Below are positions 12,640-23,300 of a stretch of DNA of 64,000 nucleotides, one piece after another (positions within the stretch are counted from its first letter, which is position 1; each line of letters opens with the position of its first letter). The notes beneath the pieces were generated by a model. The model was not told where the DNA came from. It saw nothing but the letters and a program-made list of their open reading frames with translations, and made no database searches. Position numbers and translations under genes: made by a program. This DNA comes from Acanthochromis polyacanthus (lineage: Eukaryota > Chordata > Actinopteri > Pomacentridae), in assembly GCF_021347895.1 (NCBI RefSeq), contig NC_067116.1:44450628-44514627 (forward strand). Reading direction: 5' to 3'.

Positions 12640-13560
12640 CCCCGTTTTTAGTCACATTTATCATTTAATTTCAACACAATGGAATTACAGCGCACTATTT
12701 ATAAGGATCCATAAAAACAGGGGGGATTTACCAACAAAAGAATATTAAAAACTCATTCAAGAGAGTTTTTTAATGCTTTTTTCAAAGCAGTGTCAACCCA
12801 CACTGTAAAAAATTAAGGCACCAGAAAAAATACATTAAACACCACAGAGTTCTGTAAAGTTCAAAAACTGTAAAAAAAAAATAAAAAATAGTGTCAATGA
12901 TGACAAATATTTGTAAAATAAAGATTTTTTTGATTACATACATTAAACCAGAATGATTTAATGGCGATACATTGTAAAAGAACATATTATTATGTTATAC
13001 ATGTTTTGGCCTGTTTTTTATTCCTGAAGTTAACCTGTAAAATATTATTTTTTCTGTGATTTTACTCGTTATCTGTAATTTAATAAATCTGGAAAAATCT
13101 GTAAAATTTAGAAGAATTAATTTTAAATTTTTTCTATCCCTGATATACATAATTTTGGAAAGTAATGTCAACCCGCGCTAAAACTCCATTAAAAATGGAA
13201 AATCTGGCAGCAAAGGCACCACAAAATATGGAGTAAAAAACCCTGTCAATGCAGGCAAATATTTGTAAAAAATTAAATATTTTCTTTTTTTAAAAATGGA
13301 TATTACACATGATTTAACCTGTTTTTTCTATTTTAAACATGTAAAATAATCATTTTTCTGTGATTTTCCTAATTATTATCTAAATAATAGATTTGCTGTT
13401 ATTATCTTATTTCATATTATAATTTAACAAAACAGGAAAAAATGGAGAAAATAACAGTTACTACAAAACTAGTCCTTTACATGCATAATTGTTCTGTCAA
13501 ACAGAAGCAAATATCCTTAAAAATATATATTTGTTTGCAGATCTTTGCGCCTGTAAAAAC
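12640..13560. repeat. AT-rich CTGTAAAA-type repeat block
   Basis: Repeated CTGTAAAAAA, ATATTTGTAAAATAAAGAT, TGTAATTTAACAAA and TCTGTGATTTTAC words. Several sub-blocks repeat in the same order (12780-13080 and 13150-13430), so it has diverged internal units of about 250-350 bp. Confidence 0.6.
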
Positions 13561-14684
13561 ATTTTAATTTTCTGATCAAACAGAACATAATAAAATCAAA
13601 CAGATTAGATGTTTCTTGTCATTATCACAGAACAACAGAAGGCGGTTTAGCAGCTGTTGGAATCAGCAGCATCAATAGAACAAGAAGTCATTATAAAGAT
13701 AATAAGCTGTAATAAACATCAGGTTATTGTGATGAAAACAGCAGAGGTATTTATGCTGCAAAGCTCCGTCTTCACGTCCACCTCACTCTCTCTGGACTCT
13801 CTGCTGGATCACCGCGGGGCTTTTCATGTTTTATGCACTCAATAAAAAATAAATAATGGTATAAAAGCGGCAGCGTGAAAATACGATGCCTTCACTGCCT
13901 CTTTGTGTGGTAATGAACTGTGGTGTTTTCAGCAGGAAACGCCTCCCCTGTTTTATAAAAGAACACTTTTAAACGTCTCTGTCCTTGATCTCAGGATGAA
14001 ATCTGTCACCAGACGTGTTTCATTCAAATCCCAGCAGACAGAACGACAATCTCATCACACAGGAAGCTGAAATGAAAACGTTTTGCTGGTTTTCTGTGTT
14101 TTTGCTGATGTGCTGATATTCAGGTTTCGGTTCCTGATTCTGATATGCCGGCTGCATGCAGGTTCTCTGGGAAAAACTGAACATGCAGACTTTATACAGA
14201 TTGCAGAAGAGATTAAATGCATTCAGACGGGTGGAGCATGAAGGGAGAGTTTTTCTAAACTGCTCTGGAGGAGGTTCTGTCCAGAATTTGGGATTTAAAT
14301 CAGCTGCAGAAAGTTCCACCTTTTCTCCAGTTCTTCACCAGATTCTCAGCTGATGTTTTATCTGCAAACTTGTTGAGCTGCTTGTTAGAAATCCAAAGAT
14401 GTGCAGTGAAAATGGGAAAACTGTGTGTGTCATGTTGCAACAGGAACATGCATGCATTGAGTAAAAGATGCAGAAATATGTTGTGAAGTTTGCTCCTGAT
14501 TTGCAGCCAAGTCTGATGCTTCACCTGTAAAACACACACTAGGAAATGTAAGAGACTGTTCAATAAAAACGTAAAAATTTACTGCGATTTGCCACAAACT
14601 GCAGTGATTTCCACGTATCCGTCATTATGAGACAGTCAGACCAGCTGACAATTAGAAATAAGCTGCATCGTACGTCACTGTAAA
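13561..14684. other. host intron, no gene seen
   Basis: Unique-looking intron. Open frames here are short and have no recognisable domain. Confidence 0.5.
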
Positions 14685-14815
14685 TACAGTTCCAGCCAAA
14701 AGTTTGGATACACCTTCTCATTCAGTGGTTTTAATATTTATTTTTTAAAATTATTTTCTACATCGTAGGTTAATACTGAAGACATCAAAACTGTGAAAGA
14801 ACACTCACGGAACAA
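14685..14815 (+). mobile_element. Tc1-like transposon end fragment
   Basis: Begins TACAGTTCCAGCCAAAAGTT and continues with GGATACACCTTCTCATTCAG, a recognisable Tc1-like terminal region of fishes, then the typical GACATCAAAACTGTGAAAGA block near 14781. The transposase is absent. It is a truncated remnant. Confidence 0.75.
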
Positions 14816-15155
14816 GAAAAGCACTCGGAGCGCAGTCCTCCTCCAAGGCTGCTCAGTCCTATCATGAAATGTTGAAAAAAACCAGCATGACCTTGTGCTG
14901 AATACAGGCGTGTGTTCTGCATGTGCACGTTATGTACAGATACCGGATCACGTGACCTAAATATGTAGCGGGAACTGATGGGACTCAGAAACACCCCCAC
15001 AATTTAATCAGCTGTTCCTTGGATCATTTCTGATGGATAAGTCCTGATAAGTCCTCAGAGGTGGATTTGTAGTAGGATCGCAATCAGCTGATGTAGTGTT
15101 CACTGGTTGTCATGGTTACAGTGACGCCGTGCCGCTATCTGGCAACGATACAGAA
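14816..15155. other. host intron, no gene seen
   Basis: Nothing I can support. Confidence 0.5.
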
Positions 15156-15893
15156 GGGTCATTCCGTATGAAATCAACCAATTTTAAGAAAACTTCCCAC
15201 AGTTTTCAAAGGTCAATATCAGCATGTGGGATAGGTGGTATCAAACAATAAAAGACATCATGTGAAATTACAGGAATTTCCCTAAATTTTGACACCAAGC
15301 ACAACTTGCTTCTATAAACCTTCTATGTTTAATGTTGACCTTTAAATCCGAAGGTGGGACAGATATTTTTGATTTTTAGCTGTTCATATTTCATGCATTA
15401 CATACCATAGCACTTTCATTTTATACAGATCCAATCCTTAGATAGCCACATTATACCACATAAAATCTCTAATGGATATGATGATTAGTTTTTGTGTAAT
15501 GGGTGGCCAAATGTAGCAGTTTAGACGTTCGTGATGGATAAAATCGCAACTTTGTCATTCTCTGTAACATGCAATTATAAATATAAAGTAAATATTTTCA
15601 CATTTCTGAGGACTATAGGTCACTGTGAAATGATTCTGAAAATTTCAGATCTCTATCTTTTGTTGTTCAGAAGTTATAGAAGTCTGAAAATGGTCGAAAA
15701 TGTCAAGTCTTAATTTTGGCTGCAATAATAGGGTACCCCCTACCTACTTCAAATGGCCATAACTTTGAAACTAATGACAATAAAGCATTCAAATTTGGGA
15801 TTTTCCCATCATATATAATGTACTAAATGTATGTAAAAACTTAGCAAAATCTGAGAGGGTCAGGTGGGAAGTTTTCTTAAAATTGTTTGACCC
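15156..15893. mobile_element. MITE with AATTTTAAGAAAACTTCCCAC inverted ends
   Basis: The left end (GGGTCATTCC, then AATTTTAAGAAAACTTCCCA) is mirrored at the right end by GGTGGGAAGTTTTCTTAAAA followed by TGACCC. The interior is AT-rich and non-coding. Superfamily not assigned. Confidence 0.7.
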
Positions 15894-17057
15894 ATTAGTA
15901 AAGAAGGTTGATAACTAACGTATCTCTAACTGGGGTTTTAGGTTTCGTTAGGCCAGCTAACTCAATTAAAAGCCCAAACATGTCAAACTTTCTTCATAAT
16001 AGTGTCTCTGGTTTGGTTTCAGCCACTTTCAGGCCAGACGTTGTTTGGGTTTAAGGCTTCTGGAGCTGCTGAGCTGCTGTCAGAGTGGAGAAAGTAAAGT
16101 CTGTAATTTATTTAGAGGGCAACATAAAACCGATTCTCAAACTTCACTGCACCGTTATGCAATAAAAGACATTCACACAGAGCTAAATGGGCATATAGAC
16201 GGACGAAAAGAACAAGCAGATGTTCATCGTTCCATCACCTGTCTGCAGCCTGTCCAGCTTTTCTTCCCTTTGACAACATCATCGCCTCATTTTTTGACTT
16301 TTTACAGAGGAGTCTACTCATTATTGCACCTTTTCCCGCCACTTTCTACTGAATATGTGAGTTTTCATGCACCTGATCTGCAGCAACATGAACCAGGGCC
16401 ACCAGCTCCGCCTTCCAGCAGCGTTTGTTCTGCAGGTTTCCGTTGTTTCGTCTCTTTCTCGCCGCCATTTTGTCCGCTGTTGTTGACGCCCGTGATGAGA
16501 GGTTTGCTGAAAAGCTTCAGTCGCTGCTGATTATTATTCTGCCGGCGTATATGATGGAACAGCAGCTGTTATTATGGATCTTGTGCCCTGTTGGAGTCTC
16601 TTTTTTCCTCGCCCTCCTGAGTGGAACAGCTCTTAAATTTGTGTAATTTTCTTGTCGTGTTGAAGTTTGTTGTTCAAGTAGGGTTACAAAAACATGAATG
16701 CATGTGTTTTTCTGGCTTTTTGCTTGTTCTGTGTCGCCTGGAATCAGTTCGTTGCCTTTATGTGGACCCTTTCTTTAGGTTTTATATGTAGTGTATGTAT
16801 AAAAATAAAAAAAATGCATGAACATTATTGTGTAAAATTTTGAGTCCGTAATTTGCAGCCAAAGTCACAAAGATGTTGTTATGGTATCATCAAATTAGGA
16901 TTCACGAAGAGACAGAAGACATTGTGACAGTTTAAGTTCAGAGAAAAACTGTGGCAACTTCTCCAAAAACAAACAAACAAACAAACAGAAAATGGCAGCA
17001 AAGATGCCAGGAAAAATATATCGAAGAACTGTGGAATACTGTAACATTAAAAAACGA
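15894..17057. other. host intron, no gene seen
   Basis: Open frames at 16045-16646 have no recognised domain. An (AAAC)n run lies at about 16966-16988. Confidence 0.5.
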
Positions 17058-17310
17058 ATATGAAGAGTTCATTTGCAAAAACAGATAACTCAGTTTTGAT
17101 AAATTTTCAGAAAACTTTTTTATTGTTTACTTGAGATAATATCGATCAAACGGAAGTTGAGTGGATTTGACTCAGTAGAAAAATACATGACAAAATAGAG
17201 AAAAAATAAATTATTCATGTTGTTGTTATTGTTATTATCTCAAGTAAACAATAAAAAATGTATTTTCTGAAAACGGAGTTGCCTGTTTTTGCAAATTAAC
17301 TGTTCATATA
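17058..17310. mobile_element. foldback element with ~90-bp arms
   Basis: The left arm (TTTGCAAAAACAG, TTTTCAGAAAA, TTATTGTTTACTTGAGATAA) is repeated in inverted order on the right (TTATCTCAAGTAAACAATAA, TTTTCTGAAAA, CTGTTTTTGCAAA). The unpaired centre is about 85 bp. There is no coding sequence. Confidence 0.75.
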
Positions 17311-17874
17311 TTTATTTAATGATAGCAATCATAATAATAAGCAATAGTGAAAATATCTGCAAATTAACTTGTTTTTATACTTTCACGGCTACACATCATA
17401 AAAGAATGAATCCCATTTTTAAAAATGCTGATATTTAATGTTTAAGCTGTTTGAGTCAACATGTAAATTAAGTTTTTTTTTTCCTGTGATATGAATAAAA
17501 TAACAGTTAAAAATAATTTGCCATTTTTAAAATCCTTTATGTGCTAATTTCACTTTCAGTTAACAACCAGTATCTGTACAGTAGCGATATTTTTGCACCG
17601 AAAATAGTGTAAGTTTATGGTCAAAAGTTGTGAAAGAATGGATTACTGTGGACATTATTTATTTATAACATTCTATTTTTTTATTTTTCTTGTGTTTAAC
17701 ATCTGAATTATTTCATTCGTTCTGTGATTTTACAAATTATTGTCTGTAATTTAGCATTTTTCATTCCATCATTCCATCCAGTAACCAAGAATATGTCAGA
17801 GTAATCAGCTGTATAATTTGACGCTCACATCTTTTAAAAAAAATGCTTTACTATAGAAATACAGATTTTTGATG
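17311..17874. repeat. AT-rich CTGTAAAA-type repeat
   Basis: Same word set as the other AT-rich blocks. It continues after the short MITE up to the provirus. Confidence 0.45.
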
Positions 17875-17955
17875 TACACTCCTGTCAAAAGTTTTAGGAC
17901 ACTTTCTCATTCAAATAAAGTAGAACCTGTCTCAAAACTTTTGACAGGGAGTGTA
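17875..17955. mobile_element. 81-bp Tc1/mariner-type MITE
   Basis: TACACTCCTGTCAAAAGTTT at the left is matched in inverted orientation by AAACTTTTGACAGGGAGTGTA at the right, leaving a ~28-bp centre. TA at both ends fits the TA target of Tc1/mariner transposases, which could mobilise it in trans. Confidence 0.8.
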
Positions 17956-18134
17956 TGTACTTTTTTTTTTTTTTTTACAGTTTAGGTCCTTTTTCTTACA
18001 CTTAGCATGTAAAATAATACTTTTTTGTGATTTCGGAAAAACAATGCAGATCTATAAAACCTCAGCAAATTGTACCGTGACGAACCGTGTGCACAGAGAA
18101 ACACGATGCCGCATTAAAAGCAAACTGTGGCTAC

Positions 18135-18138
18135 ATGT
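18135..18138. other. provirus target site duplication, left copy (ATGT)
   Basis: ATGT directly precedes the 5' LTR and is repeated directly after the 3' LTR (37138-37141). A 4-bp duplication is seen with several retroviral integrases, including foamy viruses and gammaretroviruses. Confidence 0.85.
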
Positions 18139-18320
18139 TGTCAAGTAAGATGCAGATGTTGAGGTCTCAGAGAGGACTCAGGCTCATTACAGCCCTAAGG
18201 TAACAAAGGTTTTAAAGCAGACAAATAAAGATCTTAAGAAGAAACATTATAAGTTAACCATATGATTGTGCCTGCTAAAATACATATATATTTTTTGAAG
18301 TGTTGATTTGATTGAAGTAA

Positions 18321-18327
18321 TGACTCA
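18321..18327 (+). promoter_or_regulatory. AP-1 consensus site in U3
   Basis: TGACTCA, a perfect AP-1 (Fos/Jun) consensus, lies about 400 bp upstream of the TATA box. The same site is in the 3' LTR at 35471-35477. Binding is inferred only. Confidence 0.5.
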
Positions 18328-18724
18328 GATGATTTATTATGTTCAGATTGAGAAGGATGATTTAAGAAGTGATTCTGTGTGAAGTAATCCTTGTTTAGGC
18401 TCTGTGTGTGCGTACAGGCCTCATAGGCTTGTGTGTCCAGGCCTTAAGAAAGCAGAAGTGAGAATGGCAGAAGTCCCCTTAGAAATGAGGAACTTGGAGT
18501 TTCCACAGGATGACAGGATGGGCTGAGGCCTATTTGCAGAACATTGTCATAGCAACTGAGTATGTGTTAAATGTATTTGCTGTAAAACACATGATTCTAT
18601 GCAACTGTTGTGTGTGTAACAGGAAAAAGGTTGAGTCTTAAGACCTATGAGTCAAGGATATGGGCGTACCAAGAGGTAGAACTGTGTGTAAAACGGTGTA
18701 TGTGTTTGTAAGAGAGAGAGAAAG

Positions 18725-18732
18725 TATAAAAA
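18725..18732 (+). promoter_or_regulatory. LTR promoter TATA box
   Basis: TATAAAAA follows a GA-rich stretch (AGAGAGAGAGAAAG). A start site would be expected 25-30 bp downstream, near 18755. The ATG-free stretch that begins there is consistent with the start of an untranslated leader. Confidence 0.8.
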
Positions 18733-19386
18733 GGGAAGCGCAGAGACATTTGTTGGGAGTTGTTCGCCGGAGCCGTCAGAAGAACAGCAAAGGGAACTTG
18801 GCCAGAGTTCTGAAGAATCTTCACCTTCCTCTTTTGCCCGAGAGACGGGAAGACGACGCGGGACTTAGGCTCCAGAGATCGCTGAGGACATCGTTGGAAG
18901 CAAAGTCTTTTTCTGACTTTGTTCAACAAGCGAAGACCACACTCTGCCAAACGGAGAGTCCTAAGAGGTTCTGAAGTTATCCAGAAGAAACCAATAGAGG
19001 GAAGATCCGACTACACCCGAAGAGGCAAAGGAGGCAACAGCACCGGGCTGTTCCCCTCCCCGGGGCTGGGAGACCCAGTGCCCCACTACAGCCTGACCAG
19101 ACGAGGGTTTCCCATCACCACCATACCACAGAGAAGACAGCTGGGGCGTAAGCACTAACGTTCCAGCCAATTCCAGAAGATAACTGCCAGACCAACGATT
19201 GGCTTACAGGACTCCTCCGCTCCCCCCTGCCAAGGGATAAGATCCTTTTGTCCACAAAGAAGACATCGTACCGAGTCCTCCGGACAACTGAGTGCTTTTC
19301 CCAGACGCAAGACAAGACCGAGTGATACGGTAGTGGCCATGCTGTTTGCTCTCTCTCCTAAATTTAATAATTAGAGAAGATTGTCA

Positions 19387-19388
19387 GG
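19387..19388 (+). promoter_or_regulatory. candidate major splice donor in R
   Basis: TGTCAG|GTACGC matches the donor consensus at the exon end and first intron bases. It lies about 630 nt into the predicted transcript, just after the ATG-free leader. Foamy viruses also place their major donor in R. The ATGs at 19339 onward would mostly be removed by splicing here. No transcript evidence is available. Confidence 0.45.
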
Positions 19389-19483
19389 TACGCTCAATTT
19401 ATTTACTTTAGTCTCATTTTTAATCAGAAATAATTAATTGTTTTAATCATGAATTGATGCTGTGCTCTTGCTAAGATTTGCTT

Positions 19484-19489
19484 AATAAA
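19484..19489 (+). terminator. poly(A) signal of the LTR (5' copy)
   Basis: AATAAA within GCTTAATAAAAAGCTG. Cleavage 10-25 nt later would put the R/U5 border near 19505. The functional copy is in the 3' LTR (36634-36639). In the 5' copy the signal must be bypassed for full-length RNA. Confidence 0.75.
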
Positions 19490-19984
19490 AAGCTGTATTG
19501 CATTTAAAGAGAAGCCTAATGAAATTATTATAAATCACTGGAATTCTGCATAGTGGTAAAAAGTTAAGTTGATTGTGTGCATTCGAACCAATGGTTCTTA
19601 AAGGTTACTTAGTCTAAAGTGAGAGTGTTTAAACATTACCCCTGAGGTTAGTTCTTTCCAAACCTCTAAAACGAACCCAGGAATAGCACCAAGTGCAGGC
19701 AAGTCCTATGAGAGCAGCTGACCGATAACGAATGTGTATGATAGATCAATTCTACCACTTAGAAAGCTGCTTGGTGGGATAGCATTTATCAGATAAGAGG
19801 GGTGAGACATTCGGATGCAAGGCAGTTAGAACCTGGGCGAGTGTCTCTCGATTCCAGCTTAATTTATTCTGCTGAAACCTGTTAGGTGAAAATACTAATA
19901 GGCAGATAGAATCTAACCCTTTAAACAGAGAGCTGGACCAATTTTAACCTGAGGCAAGGGTTGAAAAAGGCTAGACTGGCGAAC

Positions 19985-20011
19985 ATGGCGTCCCTGGGTG
20001 GGCACGAGTGA
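19985..20011 (+). CDS. 8-codon upstream ORF spanning the LTR/PBS junction
   Basis: The last base of the LTR (A) and the first bases of the primer binding site (TGG) create an ATG with a favourable context (GAACATGG), giving an 8-residue frame that stops at 20011. It overlaps the whole PBS and lies about 390 nt before the gag ATG. It may dampen gag translation or be a by-product of the PBS sequence; I cannot tell which. Confidence 0.35.
   Translation: MASLGGHE
19986..20003 (+). promoter_or_regulatory. primer binding site, tRNA-Asn(GUU)
   Basis: TGGCGTCCCTGGGTGGGC directly follows the LTR's terminal CA. Its reverse complement ends in CCA and matches, over 18 nt, the 3' acceptor/T-arm end of vertebrate tRNA-Asn(GUU) as I know it. 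Foamy viruses use tRNA-Lys1,2, so this departs from that group. Confidence 0.9.
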
Positions 20012-20397
20012 AGAAAGAAGTGTCCAAAAGAAGATTCTGAGGGTCCGGCACCGACACCTAGAATCAACCGCCAGAACCTTTTAGTGGAAACTGGGGAAGA
20101 GAGGGCCAATCTCTTCTGACCGAGGGTCCACGCTGCGGAGATCGGGGAAGGAGAAGACGAGACCTTCTGACCGAGGATCCACAGCACGGGTGATCAGCCG
20201 ACAGAGAGACTCGGGATCATCACGCCTGACGGGAGGTACAGTGAGAACCGCAGGCTAGAAGAAGCCGCAGTGACCTTGGGCCAGCGCATCCCAGAAAAGA
20301 GGCACCGCGGAGCAGCTAGACGAGGTCTGCACTCATCCCTGCTCAACGGTCCTACGAGAGGTTTTGAGGGAGCAGACGACTCGAGACGACAAAGACG
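20004..20397 (+). promoter_or_regulatory. 5' leader, likely packaging region
   Basis: An untranslated segment between PBS and gag. It contains a direct repeat TTCTGACCGAGG(G/A)TCCAC at 20114-20131 and 20165-20182, 51 bp apart, each flanked by GAGA/GGAGAAG purine tracts, and an AG|GTACAG donor-like site near 20232. Repeated stem-loop units are common in retroviral packaging signals; that role is inferred from position. Confidence 0.45.
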
Positions 20398-23300
20398 ATG
20401 GCTGAGAGCCAGCAGGACAAAGATGTACTCGTCCCTGATACAGAAGAGGCGACAGCCCCACAAGACGAGACAAAAGCCGGAGGGTCCGGTGAGCAAGAAG
20501 AAGAGGATCCATCCTCCGAAGCCCCAGTGCCGGGGGAAACAACGATCAGCGAAGTAGTGAAAGATTCCACTTCAAAGATGCTTCGCCCAGACCTCACTCC
20601 GACCTTCCAGTACCAGATTGTCCTGGCAGGTAAAGGATGGGATACCTGGGAAGAAGGAATAAGGAAGCATGTGCGCAACTTCAACCAGAGGCTGACAGAA
20701 GCGCAACTAAAAGAGCAAATACAGGAAGGCCTTGACAAAGACGGGTGCTTCACCTCCCACGAGAAAATAGGAAAGCACTGGTTGACAGTGCTAGGAGCCC
20801 TGTCGACACCACCAAAGTCGAAGGATGGGGCGAGACAATGGTTAATCTGGTGGGGTGAGTATCTGAAAGAATCAATGAGAACCGCTCCAATGTCGAAAGT
20901 TGTCATGCTTTTGAGTCCTTCTCCAGAATATGACCCTGTGGTGAAGATGCTCGCCAAAGAGACAGAGGTGACTCCAGTCCTGATTGCCAACCGCGTCCGG
21001 GCAACGGCGATCCCGAGGGACCACAGAGATGTGTTGAGGCCCATACATGAATATAGGGCCTCAAGAAGCCAGATGACGATTGAAGAAGACCGGCGGAGTG
21101 AACAAACACACACCGGATCCGTGATCGAGTCGGAGGACTCAGACGAAGAGCCAGGGGGGCTTGAGTATGCCGGGCTGCCAAAGCCAACAGGGTTCGCCAA
21201 ATGGGAAGCCCTGATGGAAGTTGGTGAACCAAGCCGCACATACCCAATGCCTCGACCAAGTTTCGCAGGAAACTACCCTACTCTGACTCCTGCAGGCCGT
21301 GAGAGGGTGCAAGCAACCGACGAAGTTCTCCAAACCACACAGAAGGCCCTTCAATCCTTAAAGGCGTACCAAGCCGCATACGCCATTGCAGACTACCCAG
21401 TCGACGACCTCTGCACCAAGGACGAGTCAGTGAGCGACAGATCCGAGAGGATCCTCCCCATCCTACCACCGTTGCCCACAGATGGTAAAAAGTTCGGCAA
21501 CCAGACGGGCGCTACAGCTTACTACATCGAAGGAGACCCTTGGCAGTACCACGCAGACGCCCTGCTGGTGATATCCTCCTCCATCCTGAAAGTCAGAAAT
21601 ACAGCTTTCAGAAAGGCGCTCGCACGCAGAGGTGGCGAAGAGTACAAGAAGGAGAGAGAAGAAGCCAGTAAAGAGAATAGAAATCGTCCAGACGGATGTA
21701 GATCTGTGGTGGTAACCAGCGGAGGAGATTCAACGTACTACTCAATAATCCATGTGATAGAAGATGAGTATCGTGAGGGAGACGACATAGAGTCATACAG
21801 AAAAAGGCTGTATGGTGCCCTGATCAAAGGACTGGCGAAAGCAAATGACCTGAAGTACAGGAGAGTGGTCATCTGTGCTGATGGACTGAGATCCAACACG
21901 CTGCCCTGGGAAGTGGCAGAAGAGGCGGCCACAAGAGCAGCGAAATGGCAGCTGATGGCGCATGAGGTTTGTAATGAACTGAAGCAACTGGTGGTCATGA
22001 CCTCTCAAGCCCAGAACAAAGAGCGGAGAGATCGCATACTGAAGCCCTGCAAGGATGCAGAGAAGGCGAGAGGCCTTAAGGCAAAGGGGAAGACGGATCG
22101 ACCAGCAGAGGACGGAGCAAAGCTGCCTGAGGTGTTCAGCCCTGAGCGGGAGAGAAAATCATCCACACCTGGTGAAGCAGCCCCGCCCGGAGCTTACCCT
22201 GGGGGTGAACACAGCTACGTACAGAGCCAGTCTCAACCCAAGTCCATGGTGATATGGAAGCAAGAGACTCCTCCGGGAGCTGTGGTACAGAGGTTGTACC
22301 TACGGGACCAAGAAGGGGCCATGGAAGCCGCAATCCCCGAAGGCGACTATACCAACCTGCAGACCACTGGGCAGGACCCAAGAGAGCAGAGAACACCAAG
22401 GACCCCTGTACCTACAGGTCCAGTAGTTTCACCCATCACTCCAGGACCAACGCCTCCTGTCCCAAGACGACGCACTAGTTTGGAGCCAAGGCGTGTTACC
22501 GTCAATCCAGCACCAGAACCAGATATCGTGATAAGCAGCAGTGAGTCGTCCGATGAAGAAGAAGAGCAAGAAGACGACCAGTCACTGGAATCAGTCCCCC
22601 ATCAGACACCTAACCCTCCAAAAGACCTCAGAGTTGGCACCAGAAAGGGTGAGAAGAAACCAGTAGAAATGGTGTCAGTAAGAAAAACCTCAGAAAGGTT
22701 GGCAAGAGATCCAAGCTTCGGCCCCATTAAAACCAGAGATGAGAGGCAAGCATACATGCCGGAAGTCGGCCAGACCAGCTATGATGTGCCAGTCAGCTGG
22801 GCTGAAAAACCAGATGAGAGGAAAATCCTGCCGGTGAGTGCTACAATTGTGGAATGGGCTAATATATTGATGATGCCTAGTTATGGGACTCTAGCAGCAT
22901 GTACGCAGCTGACAGCTGGTTTCAGAACGGCCTTCATCGCCATAACCCATGATGTGATGCTTCGGAGAATGAAGAGGGCAGCGTACAGTTACTCCAAAGA
23001 AGTGGAAAAGGCAATGTTGGAAGATTTTTCCGAGGATGAAGAAACCGGAGAAAGACCCCAACAGCAGCCACAGCCACAGAAGGCCCCAGCAGCATCCGTG
23101 GCTGGAGCAGCAGGTAATGCGATGAGCCTGCTGACACCAGCCCAGGGCTTCACAGAGTTCAAAAAGGTCAAAATGCTGGTGAAGGACAAAGAGCCTGGGC
23201 AAAGTATGGTAAATTACCTGAGAGACAACTGGTCACTGGTGAAGAACACCACTACGTGCGAAGAAGCCAGAAAGCTGTGGTTGACCTATGCAACAGGTAA

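Larger units (their letters stand above)
18139..19985 (+). repeat. 5' LTR (1847 bp)
   Basis: Starts TGTCAAGTAAGA and ends GGCGAACA. It is directly repeated at 35289-37137. Estimated parts: U3 18139 to about 18754, R about 18755 to about 19505, U5 to 19985, based on the TATA box and the poly(A) signal. R would be ~750 nt, which is very long. U3 contains many ATGs, while about 18755-19338 contains none, which supports a transcript start near 18755. Confidence 0.95.

Noticed and set aside
16045..16646. Two overlapping plus-strand frames of 161 and 73 codons
   Set aside because: No recognised domain, no splice-bounded structure, and ordinary intron composition.
18645..19340. Open frames of 61-104 codons in the LTRs on both strands
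   Set aside because: The plus-strand frame starting at 18660 begins upstream of the TATA box, and the frame at 18919 lacks an ATG. None resembles an LTR-encoded protein such as Sag. Their identity between the LTRs reflects LTR identity only.
20352..21239. 295-codon minus-strand open frame across the start of gag
   Set aside because: It is the antisense shadow of gag, has no recognised domain, and its low-complexity Ser-rich content follows from gag codon use. An antisense HBZ-like gene was considered, but those arise from the 3' LTR.
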